Shown piece after piece: positions 27,697-35,449 of a stretch of DNA of 64,000 bases. Made by a program: the position numbers and the translations under genes. The stretch covers positions 1 through 64,000 of the forward strand of contig NZ_JAFMYU010000009.1 in the NCBI RefSeq assembly GCF_017353255.1. Direction: 5' to 3'. The DNA is from Fibrella aquatilis (GTDB taxonomy: Bacteria; Bacteroidota; Bacteroidia; Cytophagales; Spirosomataceae). The notes under the pieces are model-generated. The model was not told the origin of the DNA. It made no database searches and was given only the letters and a program-made list of their open reading frames with translations. Numbering within the stretch: position 1 is the first letter of the stretch; every line of letters begins with the position of its first letter.

Positions 27697-29148
27697 ATGA
27701 CCAATACCAATTCCCTCGTTCAGAAAATCTGGAACTACTGCAACACCCTCCGCGACGACGGCATGGGCTACGGCGATTACCTCGAACAGCTCACGTACCT
27801 GCTGTTTCTGAAAATGGCCGACGAATACAGCAAGCCACCCCATTCGCGCGATACCCAGATCCCCGCCGACCTATCGTGGGATAGCCTCCTAGGGCGCACC
27901 GGCTCTGACCTGGAAGCGCACTACATCCATATTTTGCTCGAACTGGGCCGTCAGCAGGGCATGATCGGACAGATCTTTTTCAAGGCCCAGAACAAGATTC
28001 AGGACCCGGCCAAGCTCTACAAACTCGTGCAGCTCATCAACGCCGAAACCTGGACCATGCTCGATGTCGACGTGAAAGGCGAGGTCTACGAGGGCTTGCT
28101 CGAAAAGAACGCCGAAGACACCAAGTCGGGCGCGGGGCAGTACTTCACGCCCCGCCCGCTCATCCGGGCCATGGTCGACTGTGTACGGCCACAGCCCATG
28201 AAAACCATTGCTGATCCGGCCTGCGGCACGGGTGGCTTTTTCCTGGCCGCCCACGACTTCCTGAGCCAACTGCCGATGGACATCGAGGAGAAGAAATTTC
28301 TGAAGTACAACACCTTCAAAGGCTGGGAGATCGTGCCTAATACGGCCCGGCTCTGCCTGATGAACCTGTACCTGCACAACATCGGCGACCTCAATTCCGA
28401 GCCACCCATTGACCGTCGGGACAGCCTGCTCGAACAACCCACGCAACGGTTCGACTATATCCTGGCCAACCCGCCTTTTGGCAAGAAAAGCAGCATTACC
28501 CTCACCAATGACGATGGTGATCAGGAGCGGGAAGCCCTGACCTACCAGCGGCAGGATTTCTGGGCCACCACCTCCAACAAGCAACTCAACTTCATGCAGC
28601 ATATCCGCTCGATGCTCAAAATCGACGGACAAGCGGCGGTGGTGCTGCCCGACAACGTTCTTTTTGAAGGCGGTGCCGGCGAGACCATCCGTAAGCAGTT
28701 GCTGCGTAGCACAGACCTGCATACCATTCTGCGGTTGCCAACGGGCATCTTCTACGCCCAGGGCGTGAAAGCCAACGTCCTCTTCTTCGATAACAAGCCC
28801 GCCAGCCGAGATCCCTGGACCAAAGCCGTGTGGGTGTATGATTACCGGACCAACGTCAAGCACACGCTCAAAACCAACCCACTTCGCTACGATCAGCTCG
28901 CGGCCTTTATCACGGCCTACAACCCCGACAACAGGCAGCAGCGGCAGGAAACCGAGCGATTCCGGCGATTTAGCTACGAGGACATCATGGCGCGGGACAA
29001 AACCAGCCTGGACATTTTCTGGCTCAAAGACGACAGCCTCAGCGACCTCGACAACCTGCCCAACCCCGATGAATTAGCCCTGTCAATCGTCGAGAATCTG
29101 GAAGCCGCCCTCAGCAGCTTCCGCACTGTCGCCGGGCAGTTACAGTAG
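27697..29148 (+). CDS. hsdM: Type I modification methyltransferase HsdM
   Basis: 483 residues. The N-terminal helical bundle (MGYGDYLEQLTYLLFLKMAD) is followed by the SAM-binding motif DPACGTGGFF at 173-182 and the catalytic NPPF at 258-261, which mark an N6-adenine methyltransferase. With HsdS it methylates host DNA, and with HsdR it makes the restriction complex. All core motifs are intact. It is the last gene of the locus. The operon order hsdR-DUF5677-hsdS-AlbA_2-hsdM places the two extra genes between core subunits. Confidence 0.94.
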   Translation: MTNTNSLVQKIWNYCNTLRDDGMGYGDYLEQLTYLLFLKMADEYSKPPHSRDTQIPADLSWDSLLGRTGSDLEAHYIHILLELGRQQGMIGQIFFKAQNKIQDPAKLYKLVQLINAETWTMLDVDVKGEVYEGLLEKNAEDTKSGAGQYFTPRPLIRAMVDCVRPQPMKTIADPACGTGGFFLAAHDFLSQLPMDIEEKKFLKYNTFKGWEIVPNTARLCLMNLYLHNIGDLNSEPPIDRRDSLLEQPTQRFDYILANPPFGKKSSITLTNDDGDQEREALTYQRQDFWATTSNKQLNFMQHIRSMLKIDGQAAVVLPDNVLFEGGAGETIRKQLLRSTDLHTILRLPTGIFYAQGVKANVLFFDNKPASRDPWTKAVWVYDYRTNVKHTLKTNPLRYDQLAAFITAYNPDNRQQRQETERFRRFSYEDIMARDKTSLDIFWLKDDSLSDLDNLPNPDELALSIVENLEAALSSFRTVAGQLQ

Positions 29149-29176
29149 CCGTCACCAGTACAAATTAGCCAGTAGT

Positions 29177-29635
29177 ATGATGCCTACCCTCGCCACCGAA
29201 ACGGTTATCCAGTTCATTCAATGCTACCGTCGATTAGAGCAGATGCCTCTGGAAGATGGCTTTGCTGAACTACGTTGTCTGACTGAGTTCGATAAGGAGG
29301 GAGGTGACCTGCCGCTTCAGCAGCATTTCCGCAATCACTGATACAGTAAGGAGCGAGCTTTCGGGCGGTTTTACCTTAACCTGCCGTACTACCGGCAGAT
29401 CTACCTACTGCATCACTGGGGCATTCAGGGGGCAGGAGACACCATTTATCTCTTCGATAGCGAGCGAAACCCTGCCTTCGCGCTTATGGAGAGACCGCCT
29501 GCCCTTGTGTGGCAACTGCACGAACTGGTTAAGTTTTTCGAAAACCATGGTATCAATGAGCAACTGACTCCCGGCATATGGTTGACCATATTGCCGGATG
29601 AGATGGATAAGCGATTTGGAAACACGGCCAACTGA
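29177..29635 (+). pseudogene. Unknown gene broken by an in-frame TGA
   Basis: Starting from ATG at 29177, the frame reads MMPTLATETVIQFIQCYRR and on to a TGA at 29339-29341. The same frame then continues without a break for about 97 codons (YSKERAFGRFYLNLPYYRQ, later WGIQGAGDTIYLFDSE) to TGA at 29633. The sequence on both sides has consistent protein-like composition, so a single base change (for example TGG to TGA) probably inactivated a gene of about 152 codons. No family is recognised. Readthrough cannot be ruled out from sequence. It sits 28 bases after hsdM. Confidence 0.6.
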
Positions 29636-29733
29636 GGAAATTATGTGCTGTCGCTACCACAACCCCAAGACCTACTTCAACAATTCATCGACCATGTCGG
29701 GCGAGAGCAGTCATAATCAGTGTACTAAGTAGC

Positions 29734-30252
29734 CTATGAAGCTCGGTACATCGTTGTTGACCGCAAAAGCTGTCGGGTGTTCACGCTGTTTAGTACATCG
29801 TCCGTTGCCTGATCTACGGCTGCCACGTCAGCGTAGCGGGCATCCTGCCGTTCAAGGCAATCACGTAGGGCTGCGGCTACACCGGGCTTGATCGACAACA
29901 TCCGCATAGCCCGAATTACATTCGTCTGCGCATCCATGAGCAGCATCGGCACCAATGTTCGGTCACTGTTTAGCCAGCCATCTACCAGGTCATTGCCCAG
30001 CGTGTGCACATTCAGGGTCACTTCAAAGGCCAGGCCAATGCCGGTGAGATGAACCAGAAAGCAGGGTATGTCCTCGCTCACATGTACTCCATAACTCAGT
30101 GGCCCTTTTTGCCAGTTCGGCCCATCGGCCTCCGGCTGCGTGCAGTAGTACACGATATGGAAGAATGAATGGTCCATGACAGCCCGTATCTCCTCGCGTT
30201 TCGGATAATACGCCTTGTGTGGATAAGGCTGACCAAGTTCATAAGTAATCAT
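29734..30252 (-). CDS. Hypothetical protein, 172 residues
   Basis: No family is recognised. The sequence begins MITYELGQPYPHKAYYPKRE, has mixed alpha and beta character and no signal peptide or membrane helix, so it is probably a cytoplasmic soluble protein. Segments such as VSEDIPCFLVHLTGIGLAFE and LNVHTLGNDLVDGWLN look like a compact globular fold. It is divergent from the coiled-coil gene at 30377 and shares with it an AT-rich intergenic region carrying a 15-base direct repeat. Confidence 0.6.
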   Translation of the reverse strand: MITYELGQPYPHKAYYPKREEIRAVMDHSFFHIVYYCTQPEADGPNWQKGPLSYGVHVSEDIPCFLVHLTGIGLAFEVTLNVHTLGNDLVDGWLNSDRTLVPMLLMDAQTNVIRAMRMLSIKPGVAAALRDCLERQDARYADVAAVDQATDDVLNSVNTRQLLRSTTMYRAS

Positions 30253-30271
30253 ACGCTACAGATTATACTTG

Positions 30272-30324
30272 ATTAAACTTTAATATCTAAACTAAAATTT
30301 AATGTTGAAATTAAACTTTAATAT
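30272..30324. promoter_or_regulatory. Paired 15-base direct repeat in a divergent promoter region
   Basis: ATTAAACTTTAATAT occurs at 30272-30286 and again at 30310-30324, start-to-start distance 38. Each copy is itself partly self-complementary (TTAAA/TTTAA). The repeats lie between two divergent genes, 20 and 53 bases from the respective starts, so an operator is likely. The coiled-coil protein encoded to the right, which has an HTH-like N-terminus, could be the binder. Confidence 0.5.
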
Positions 30325-30376
30325 TTTGTAAATATCAGTTTAATTATCTTCCTTTCCTGAAATTTTTGGATCAAAG

Positions 30377-31078
30377 ATGATACTCACCATTGACAAATCG
30401 AAAGAACTGACGCGCAAGGAATACGTAGATTTCTTGCAAAAGACAAAAGGCGAGACCATCAGCGAGAGCCGAATTTCGCAACTCGTGTCAGCGGGCAAGT
30501 TAAAGGTGCGTGACTATCCCGAACTGAACAATCTGCAACTCATCGTCCTGGATGATGATGAGCAGGCCCTGGCACAGGCCCGGTTCAGTACATCCCAGGC
30601 GATCCACACGTACTCGTATAAAGAATTGGGTCTGATGGTGGGTAAGTTGGTGCATGACCTGACCAATGAGAATGGTAACGCCCAGACGCTCCTCAACGAA
30701 AAACAAACCCAGCTAGACCAGCTGGTGAATATGCTCCAGCGCACCGAAGCGGACCGTGATGAGGCCAGACAGACTGTAGAGAAAATGGCGAACTATCAGC
30801 AACAGATAGAAGCTGAGATTGAATCCCGTCAAACGGATCTTGCCCAACGCACAGAGCAGGTCGCCACCTTACAAGGCGAACTAAAAAGTCTGACTGAGGC
30901 CTTGACGGATACACAGCGTAAATTAGATATTGAAACATCGTTTCGTAGTGAATTCGATTCGTTTAAATCGCTGATAATGAACTTGATCCAAAAGCAGGCT
31001 GATGATACGCAAACGGCTACCGTTGCCGACGTGGCGAAGCCGACTCCGGGAAAACGGATTAAGGGCTCAAAAGCGTAA
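30377..31078 (+). CDS. Coiled-coil protein with HTH-like N-terminus, upstream of recombinase
   Basis: 233 residues. The first about 60 (LTRKEYVDFLQKTKGETISE, then SRISQLVSAGKLKV) look like a MerR-like or excisionase-like helix-turn-helix. From about 85 to 200 the sequence is a long coiled coil (LLNEKQTQLDQLVNMLQRTE; EIESRQTDLAQRTEQVATLQ). The C-terminus is basic (GKRIKGSKA). It ends 14 bases before the tyrosine recombinase gene, so the two are likely one transcript. This design resembles KfrA-like plasmid proteins, which combine a DNA-binding head and a long coiled coil. A role in plasmid stability or in directing the recombinase is inferred. Confidence 0.7.
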   Translation: MILTIDKSKELTRKEYVDFLQKTKGETISESRISQLVSAGKLKVRDYPELNNLQLIVLDDDEQALAQARFSTSQAIHTYSYKELGLMVGKLVHDLTNENGNAQTLLNEKQTQLDQLVNMLQRTEADRDEARQTVEKMANYQQQIEAEIESRQTDLAQRTEQVATLQGELKSLTEALTDTQRKLDIETSFRSEFDSFKSLIMNLIQKQADDTQTATVADVAKPTPGKRIKGSKA

Positions 31079-31092
31079 CGTATCTATATCTT

Positions 31093-32307
31093 ATGGCAAA
31101 AGTTACCTCCATCTCTCGGCGTGTGTCAACAGCAACGGCCGTCGAACCGTTGGGCGTTGGGCGAGTGACTGTAGGCCAACTAATCAACCAGTTCACCGTA
31201 TGGCTCGGCAAACCGGGCAACTACCCCCGGCTAGCGCGGCAATTTGTGTTGTATTGCCTGGAGCATAAAGTGCCACTTGATGTCAGCAGCCTGAAGTTGT
31301 ATGCGAGTGGTAAATCGGGCAACCAGATTTCACCGGTGAAGAAATTTATCCTGTTTTATCAGATGCAGGGTTGCCCCACGGTGGTGCCTGACCCGCCCAA
31401 ACGAAAGCGGACTTCGCCAGCCGCGAACGAGCTAATCTTGGGTTATCTGGCCGAGGCAACGCATCTACGCGGCGATAAATCAAAAGAGAATTACACCCAG
31501 GCACTAAACGCCTACTTTACATATCTGGCGCAGGAATACGAAGAAGGACGATTGGCCACGTTTTGTTCACAGACCGTCGGCCAATACGTGAATGATTTAC
31601 ATCTGCGTGGGCTATCAGCCTTCACGGTCAATTTCTACCTGTCTACGATCAAACAGCTTACCGAGTGGGTTATCAAGCACCGGGCGCGCTTGGTGCTCAC
31701 CGAGAAGCAAGCCGACGACCTGCGTGATGTGGCTGCTATTCGGGGATTAACCATTGAGCGCGGTTTTTACAAGGACAGCCTCGACGAAGAGGAACGTGAT
31801 AAGCTGCTTGGCAGCATCGAGCGCATTGCTGACAAAGCTATCATCGCGTTGCTAGCACTGGAAGGATTGCGGACCGTCGAAGTGACGCGCCTGACGGTTG
31901 GTGATGTTGACCTAACCAAAAAATTGCTGCACGTTCGGGGGAAAGGGAAGCACACTAAAAAATCCATCAAGCTGTTTGACTCTTGCGCCGAGGTGTTGCA
32001 CCACTATTTACAATCGGGTCAGGTGCTTCCGTTGAATCCTGCTTCGTCACTATTGCTCTTTCCAGAGTTGAAGACAGCACAGATCCGCTACCGGGTGGAT
32101 AAATACCTTACTGCGCTGGAGTTGAAACGGAAAGGTATGTCAGCACATAGCCTCCGCCACACGGCTGGCCAGCTACTGATCGACAAAGGGGTCGAACCTG
32201 TGTGGGTGCAGCGGCACTTGCGGCATGAGCTGTTTGAGACAACCCAGTTTTATATCAAAAAGCAGACAGAGCGAGATTACTTTGTAAAGATGCCTGGATC
32301 AGTCTGA
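31093..32307 (+). CDS. Tyrosine recombinase (phage integrase family)
   Basis: 404 residues. A SAM-like core-binding domain lies at about 112-200. The catalytic domain carries R260 (LEGLRTVEV), a Lys in RGKGKHTKK (284-290), H352 and R355 (AHSLRHTAG), H378 and the nucleophile Y387 (TTQFYIKK). The set is complete. An extra N-terminal domain of about 100 residues precedes the core-binding domain. Enzymes of this kind resolve plasmid dimers or integrate elements. Next to a Rep gene, multimer resolution is the simpler reading. Its 3' end overlaps the convergent rep gene by 31 bases. No clear core site was identified. Confidence 0.9.
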   Translation: MAKVTSISRRVSTATAVEPLGVGRVTVGQLINQFTVWLGKPGNYPRLARQFVLYCLEHKVPLDVSSLKLYASGKSGNQISPVKKFILFYQMQGCPTVVPDPPKRKRTSPAANELILGYLAEATHLRGDKSKENYTQALNAYFTYLAQEYEEGRLATFCSQTVGQYVNDLHLRGLSAFTVNFYLSTIKQLTEWVIKHRARLVLTEKQADDLRDVAAIRGLTIERGFYKDSLDEEERDKLLGSIERIADKAIIALLALEGLRTVEVTRLTVGDVDLTKKLLHVRGKGKHTKKSIKLFDSCAEVLHHYLQSGQVLPLNPASSLLLFPELKTAQIRYRVDKYLTALELKRKGMSAHSLRHTAGQLLIDKGVEPVWVQRHLRHELFETTQFYIKKQTERDYFVKMPGSV

Positions 32308-33284
32308 CTCTTACCCTTCTTTGGTTTTGGTCCCGCTATGTCCTTGAAAAGAATGCCGGCAATGTACCGGGTAGGCGTTGTGGCTACCGTGACGGCTCCA
32401 TGTGTAACCATGCTATCAAGCCGCAGGAACTCGTTCAAATACTGCTCATTGGCCAGAATGGTCTTCTTCTGACTATCAGTAAATTGATAATTATATAGGT
32501 ACTCAGTTGCCTTTGATTGCTTTTCGGTCACCGATAACTCGCTGGCTTTCTGCAAGTCCTGATTAACCAACGCATAATTGGCTGCTTTGGGATTTGGTTT
32601 TCCTTTCCGCTTTATAATGAAGTTGATCCACTTCACAGCCCTTCCCTCCTTCTGCTCTACCAGCTTGATATCCAAGTAGGTCTTGCGGTTTATTTCGGCA
32701 ATGGCATTCGACAGTACCATCTGTTTGAAATTTGAATACCGGAGGTATTTCTGCGCGTTCATCAATTCCCGAAGCTCAGTAAGCTCCACCCGCCACAAAC
32801 CTGTGTCAATAAAGCGAGTCATCCGGGGAAATAACACTTGCGAGTATTCGCTGCTGAGCGACACCGCTGCATTTAGTTCGTATTGTGAATAGCCTTTGCT
32901 TAAATCGATGAAATAGGGTAACACCATCGAGTTGACTACAATGTCGAAGTAGCCCTTATTCGCCTCGTAATGGATATATGGGATGGGGACAATGAACGTA
33001 TACTTGCCTCTATCCTGGTCAAAAATTTTGATCTTCCGCGACGTGGCCTTATCTAAGATCTTGAGGATTACGTTGGTTTGAGCGTGTGAGTTTTCACCGA
33101 CAAACACATCGGAGTAATGTATCCTGAACTGTTTATCTTCAACCCGATAGGACTTGACATCAAAAGTCTGCTCACCCTTTAGTGCTTTAAGAATGGTCCA
33201 GTATAACCGGCGCTCATGCAAGGAAAATTCGGAACGCCCTAACAGCAGCGTGAGCGGTTCGCGGATTACGATCTCATCATTCAT
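32277..33284 (-). CDS. Plasmid replication initiator, Rep_3 family
   Basis: 335 residues of the Rep_3 (RepB/RepA) initiator family, made of two winged-helix domains. The N-terminal part starts EPLTLLLGRSEFSLHERRLY and includes FRIHYSDVF. The middle includes LPYFIDLSKGYSQYELNAAV, and SSEYSQVLFPRMTRFIDTG. The C-terminal domain (about 155-230) includes ELRELMNAQKYLRYSNFKQM. Such proteins bind iterons as monomers and repress their own gene as dimers. The gene reads away from an iteron array 235 bases upstream. This is the strongest evidence that the window is a plasmid. The last 10 codons overlap the recombinase gene on the other strand. Confidence 0.92.
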   Translation of the reverse strand: MNDEIVIREPLTLLLGRSEFSLHERRLYWTILKALKGEQTFDVKSYRVEDKQFRIHYSDVFVGENSHAQTNVILKILDKATSRKIKIFDQDRGKYTFIVPIPYIHYEANKGYFDIVVNSMVLPYFIDLSKGYSQYELNAAVSLSSEYSQVLFPRMTRFIDTGLWRVELTELRELMNAQKYLRYSNFKQMVLSNAIAEINRKTYLDIKLVEQKEGRAVKWINFIIKRKGKPNPKAANYALVNQDLQKASELSVTEKQSKATEYLYNYQFTDSQKKTILANEQYLNEFLRLDSMVTHGAVTVATTPTRYIAGILFKDIAGPKPKKGKSQTDPGIFTK

Positions 33285-33314
33285 ATGCCTAAATAAACAG
33301 TTAATATGCTCAAA

Positions 33315-33387
33315 GGCAAGAGATTACGCATAAGGCTTGCCAGCTACCAAAGATCAAATCAGTCGGTATTGACTTTAGATCCTTGCC
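33315..33387. promoter_or_regulatory. Iteron-like sites in the rep leader
   Basis: TACTCTAAATCCTTGCC-like sequence GACTTTAGATCCTTGCC lies at 33371-33387, and an inverted degenerate copy starts GGCAAGAGATTA at 33315. They lie between the main iterons and the rep start. Inverted iteron halves at this place commonly bind Rep dimers and repress rep. Confidence 0.5.
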
Positions 33388-33518
33388 TAAAAAAGCTAAC
33401 TTACTGAATTACAAAGACTTAGATTCTGGAGAATACTTTAAAAATTTAAACATTTTGACCGATAATTTATTGCCTCACAAATATTCCCGTACACCATGAT
33501 CGGTGCCGGAGCCTCATC

Positions 33519-33675
33519 TACTCTGTATTATTGCCGGTCTACTCTGATCTATTGCCTTATCTACTCTAATTGCTTGCCTTTGGTACTCTAATCTATTGCT
33601 TTTTGCACCGGTTGTTAACTCTTTTTCATTGCCTAATTACTCTAAATCCTTGCCTAACTACTCTAATCCATTGCC
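33519..33675 (+). repeat. Iteron array of the replication origin
   Basis: Seven copies of a 17-base word close to TACTCTAATCTATTGCC start at 33519, 33540, 33562, 33584, 33617, 33638 and 33659. The fifth (33617) is degenerate. Start-to-start spacing is 21-22 bases, two helical turns, apart from one 33-base step. All point the same way. Spacing and location beside a Rep_3 gene define an iteron origin. Confidence 0.9.
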
Positions 33676-33685
33676 AATAAACTAG

Positions 33686-33738
33686 TTATCCACATTGCTA
33701 AAGACTGACAGTTAGCCTGTTACAACATACTATCCACA
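33686..33738 (+). promoter_or_regulatory. DnaA boxes of the origin
   Basis: TTATCCACA at 33686-33694 is the exact DnaA-box consensus, and CTATCCACA at 33730-33738 differs by one base. They lie right after the last iteron and before an AT-rich segment, the usual order in iteron origins. Confidence 0.85.
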
Positions 33739-33744
33739 GCTACT

Positions 33745-33838
33745 ATTGTCAATCTCAATACAATTTGAAAATACAATTTTTGTTTTTTGACAATGGGCAT
33801 CGAGGGTTGTGCATTCGCGCAGATCAAGGAATTGTCAA
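33745..33838. other. AT-rich candidate unwinding region with ATTGTCAA repeats
   Basis: ATTGTCAA occurs at 33745-33752 and 33831-33838 and inverted at 33787-33794. AATACAATTT is repeated at 33757-33766 and 33770-33779. The AT-rich first half fits a duplex-unwinding element, and the dyads could bind a regulator of the gene at 33933. Confidence 0.5.
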
Positions 33839-33871
33839 AAAAATCAGCGAAATTTAGTATTGTGTAAAAAC

Positions 33872-33896
33872 TAAGTTTCCTTTAGAAGGAAACTTA
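33872..33896. other. Perfect 11-base hairpin upstream of 33933
   Basis: TAAGTTTCCTT pairs perfectly with AAGGAAACTTA around a TAG loop. There is no T-run after it on the plus strand. It sits 37 bases before the next ATG, in the leader, and may be an operator or a structured leader element. Confidence 0.6.
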
Positions 33897-33932
33897 AACG
33901 AAATTGCACCGCCCCTACTAAAAATTACACGA

Positions 33933-34802
33933 ATGGAAAAGGAATCACGGAAACGCAAGAGTTATACGCCGGAAGAATACGCGATAAAGCTTCGTGGATT
34001 GACCCTGTTAATGAACGTTGTCGACAAACTACATGCTGATCGCAACGATTGGGATATTGAAGGCGACTGGAACGGAACCGGTGTCATCTATTTTGTGGAC
34101 AGTCGGAATCAGTCGCTGTTTGCCGACTACGTTGACTTTGACTGCCGAAGTATCAAGCTGGTGAACTACAATCGGCCTGCTGCTCGGCTCACCTTTTTCA
34201 AAAAACATCGGTATTGGGTGCTGAAAAATGATGACCTCACCAGGGAGGATAAGCTGACGCGCATTAACGCCTACATTAATGAGTTGATCGTGAAGCGGGA
34301 GATCCTGATCGACAAGACAGACAATCTGTCGGGCATGGCTTTGTCAGATGCGAAGGGCCATATCGGACGCATGCAGGAAGAGGTTCATAACTGGGAGCAG
34401 GTGCTAAATAACCTGGATGGTTATGACATGGCGGTCTCTAACTACCAGCGTGACTATCAATACCTAACGCTTAACTATAAATATCGCGCACAAGACCAGG
34501 AGCAAGAATATAAGAATGGGCAGGAACATTTGCTGAATCCGCAACGCGATGGGCGAGGCGTGATTACACAGCAACGATATAACATCATCTTCATCGACGT
34601 GTATGAGATCAACCGAGAACATCCGCACCAGCACAAAGAGATTGAAAATTTCCTAAACAATTTTACCCTGACCAGTCAGACCGGGAAACAGCAGTTGTAT
34701 GCCCGGGTAAAGCCTAAAGATGAGCTTGTTGCCTTTGAAGAGAGTGCTCAGGCGCAACCAGAATTAGAGAAGGTGGTTCGTAATCCAACCCTATTTGACT
34801 GA
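33933..34802 (+). CDS. Hypothetical protein adjacent to the origin
   Basis: 289 residues, not recognised. No signal peptide or membrane segment is seen. The N-terminus is basic (MEKESRKRKSYTPEEYAIKL). The middle region around 105-185 is helical (LTRINAYINELIVKREILID). The C-terminal third is polar and contains REHPHQHKEIENFLNNF, whose histidines do not match a relaxase HUH motif. Being next to the origin and divergent from rep, it could be a replication or copy-control accessory protein. This is inference from position only. Confidence 0.6.
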   Translation: MEKESRKRKSYTPEEYAIKLRGLTLLMNVVDKLHADRNDWDIEGDWNGTGVIYFVDSRNQSLFADYVDFDCRSIKLVNYNRPAARLTFFKKHRYWVLKNDDLTREDKLTRINAYINELIVKREILIDKTDNLSGMALSDAKGHIGRMQEEVHNWEQVLNNLDGYDMAVSNYQRDYQYLTLNYKYRAQDQEQEYKNGQEHLLNPQRDGRGVITQQRYNIIFIDVYEINREHPHQHKEIENFLNNFTLTSQTGKQQLYARVKPKDELVAFEESAQAQPELEKVVRNPTLFD

Positions 34803-34895
34803 ACTAATCCTACTTTGCAATATATTGATACTCAATAAGATATAAAAAAAGATAATTTTTTTAATAATCTTAGATATTATAGCGCGCTACTCTGT

Positions 34896-34903
34896 TAAAT
34901 TTG
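34896..34903 (+). promoter_or_regulatory. Likely -7 box of the 34941 gene
   Basis: TAAATTTG matches TAnnTTTG exactly, 37 bases before the ATG at 34941. The -33 element is not clear. This probably drives the exported-protein gene and possibly the kinase-regulator pair beyond it. Confidence 0.5.
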
Positions 34904-34940
34904 TCAAGTAAATAGACTTAAAATCAACCGTAACTAAGTA

Positions 34941-35384
34941 ATGCTTCATCCAATCTTTGGAGCACTTGCCGCTGCCAGTGCCATAACGTACCTGAGTATC
35001 AACGGAAACAGTAACCTTGTAACTCAGCCAATCTCACCAGGTACGTATTCAGATTCGACCTTCACTGCATCTATCAAGGCCGAGAATAAAGACAACCGCC
35101 CGACGGTCATCGTAGAAAAAAGCGTACCTATCCCGCCAGGCTATAGGTACATCAGTCACCATCTTGATCTAGAGCGGGCTTTCCCGACTGAAGGCATGGA
35201 GGGGTCGTCAGAATGGGTAGCGGGGCCAGGCCACACCTGGAGCGTGTTTTCGCAGGCCAAGGCAGACAGGAATGCCTCTGTCAATCGAATTTTCCTTCGG
35301 GCCACTGCCTCACCTGGACGTAAGAGCATGGAGATTAGTACAGAGGCCACGCTGTACGTAACTATACAGAAGACCAAGGCGTAA
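34941..35384 (+). CDS. Hypothetical exported or membrane-anchored protein
   Basis: 147 residues with a hydrophobic N-terminus (MLHPIFGALAAASAITYLSI) that could be a signal anchor. The rest is beta-rich (STFTASIKAENKDNRPTVIV, GPGHTWSVFSQAKADRNASV, STEATLYVTIQ). No family is recognised. It is 65 bases before the kinase start and reads the same way, so it may be the first gene of the kinase-regulator-peptide module. A role as a sensor accessory or self-protection protein is possible but unproven. Confidence 0.55.
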   Translation: MLHPIFGALAAASAITYLSINGNSNLVTQPISPGTYSDSTFTASIKAENKDNRPTVIVEKSVPIPPGYRYISHHLDLERAFPTEGMEGSSEWVAGPGHTWSVFSQAKADRNASVNRIFLRATASPGRKSMEISTEATLYVTIQKTKA

Positions 35385-35449
35385 GCAGATCTATTAACCT
35401 TTCCCGCATGGCAATTTGTCTTCGTTTTCCGAACGACAACAATACCACT

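Noticed and set aside
27889-28863. 324-codon antisense ORF over hsdM
   Set aside because: Shadow frame of the clear HsdM coding sequence.
29643-29732. 29-codon ORF starting MCCRYHNPK, resembling the first residues of SRAP peptidases
   Set aside because: Too short and only the Met-Cys start fits; the rest is unlike the family. It could be a decayed remnant.
33519-33675. CRISPR array
   Set aside because: Repeats are 17 bases at 21-22 base spacing next to a Rep gene and DnaA boxes; this is an iteron array.
34593-34644. HPHQH cluster in the 33933 gene as a relaxase HUH motif
   Set aside because: HUH motifs need hydrophobic residues between and around the histidines and a Tyr nucleophile region; the context here is charged and lacks both.
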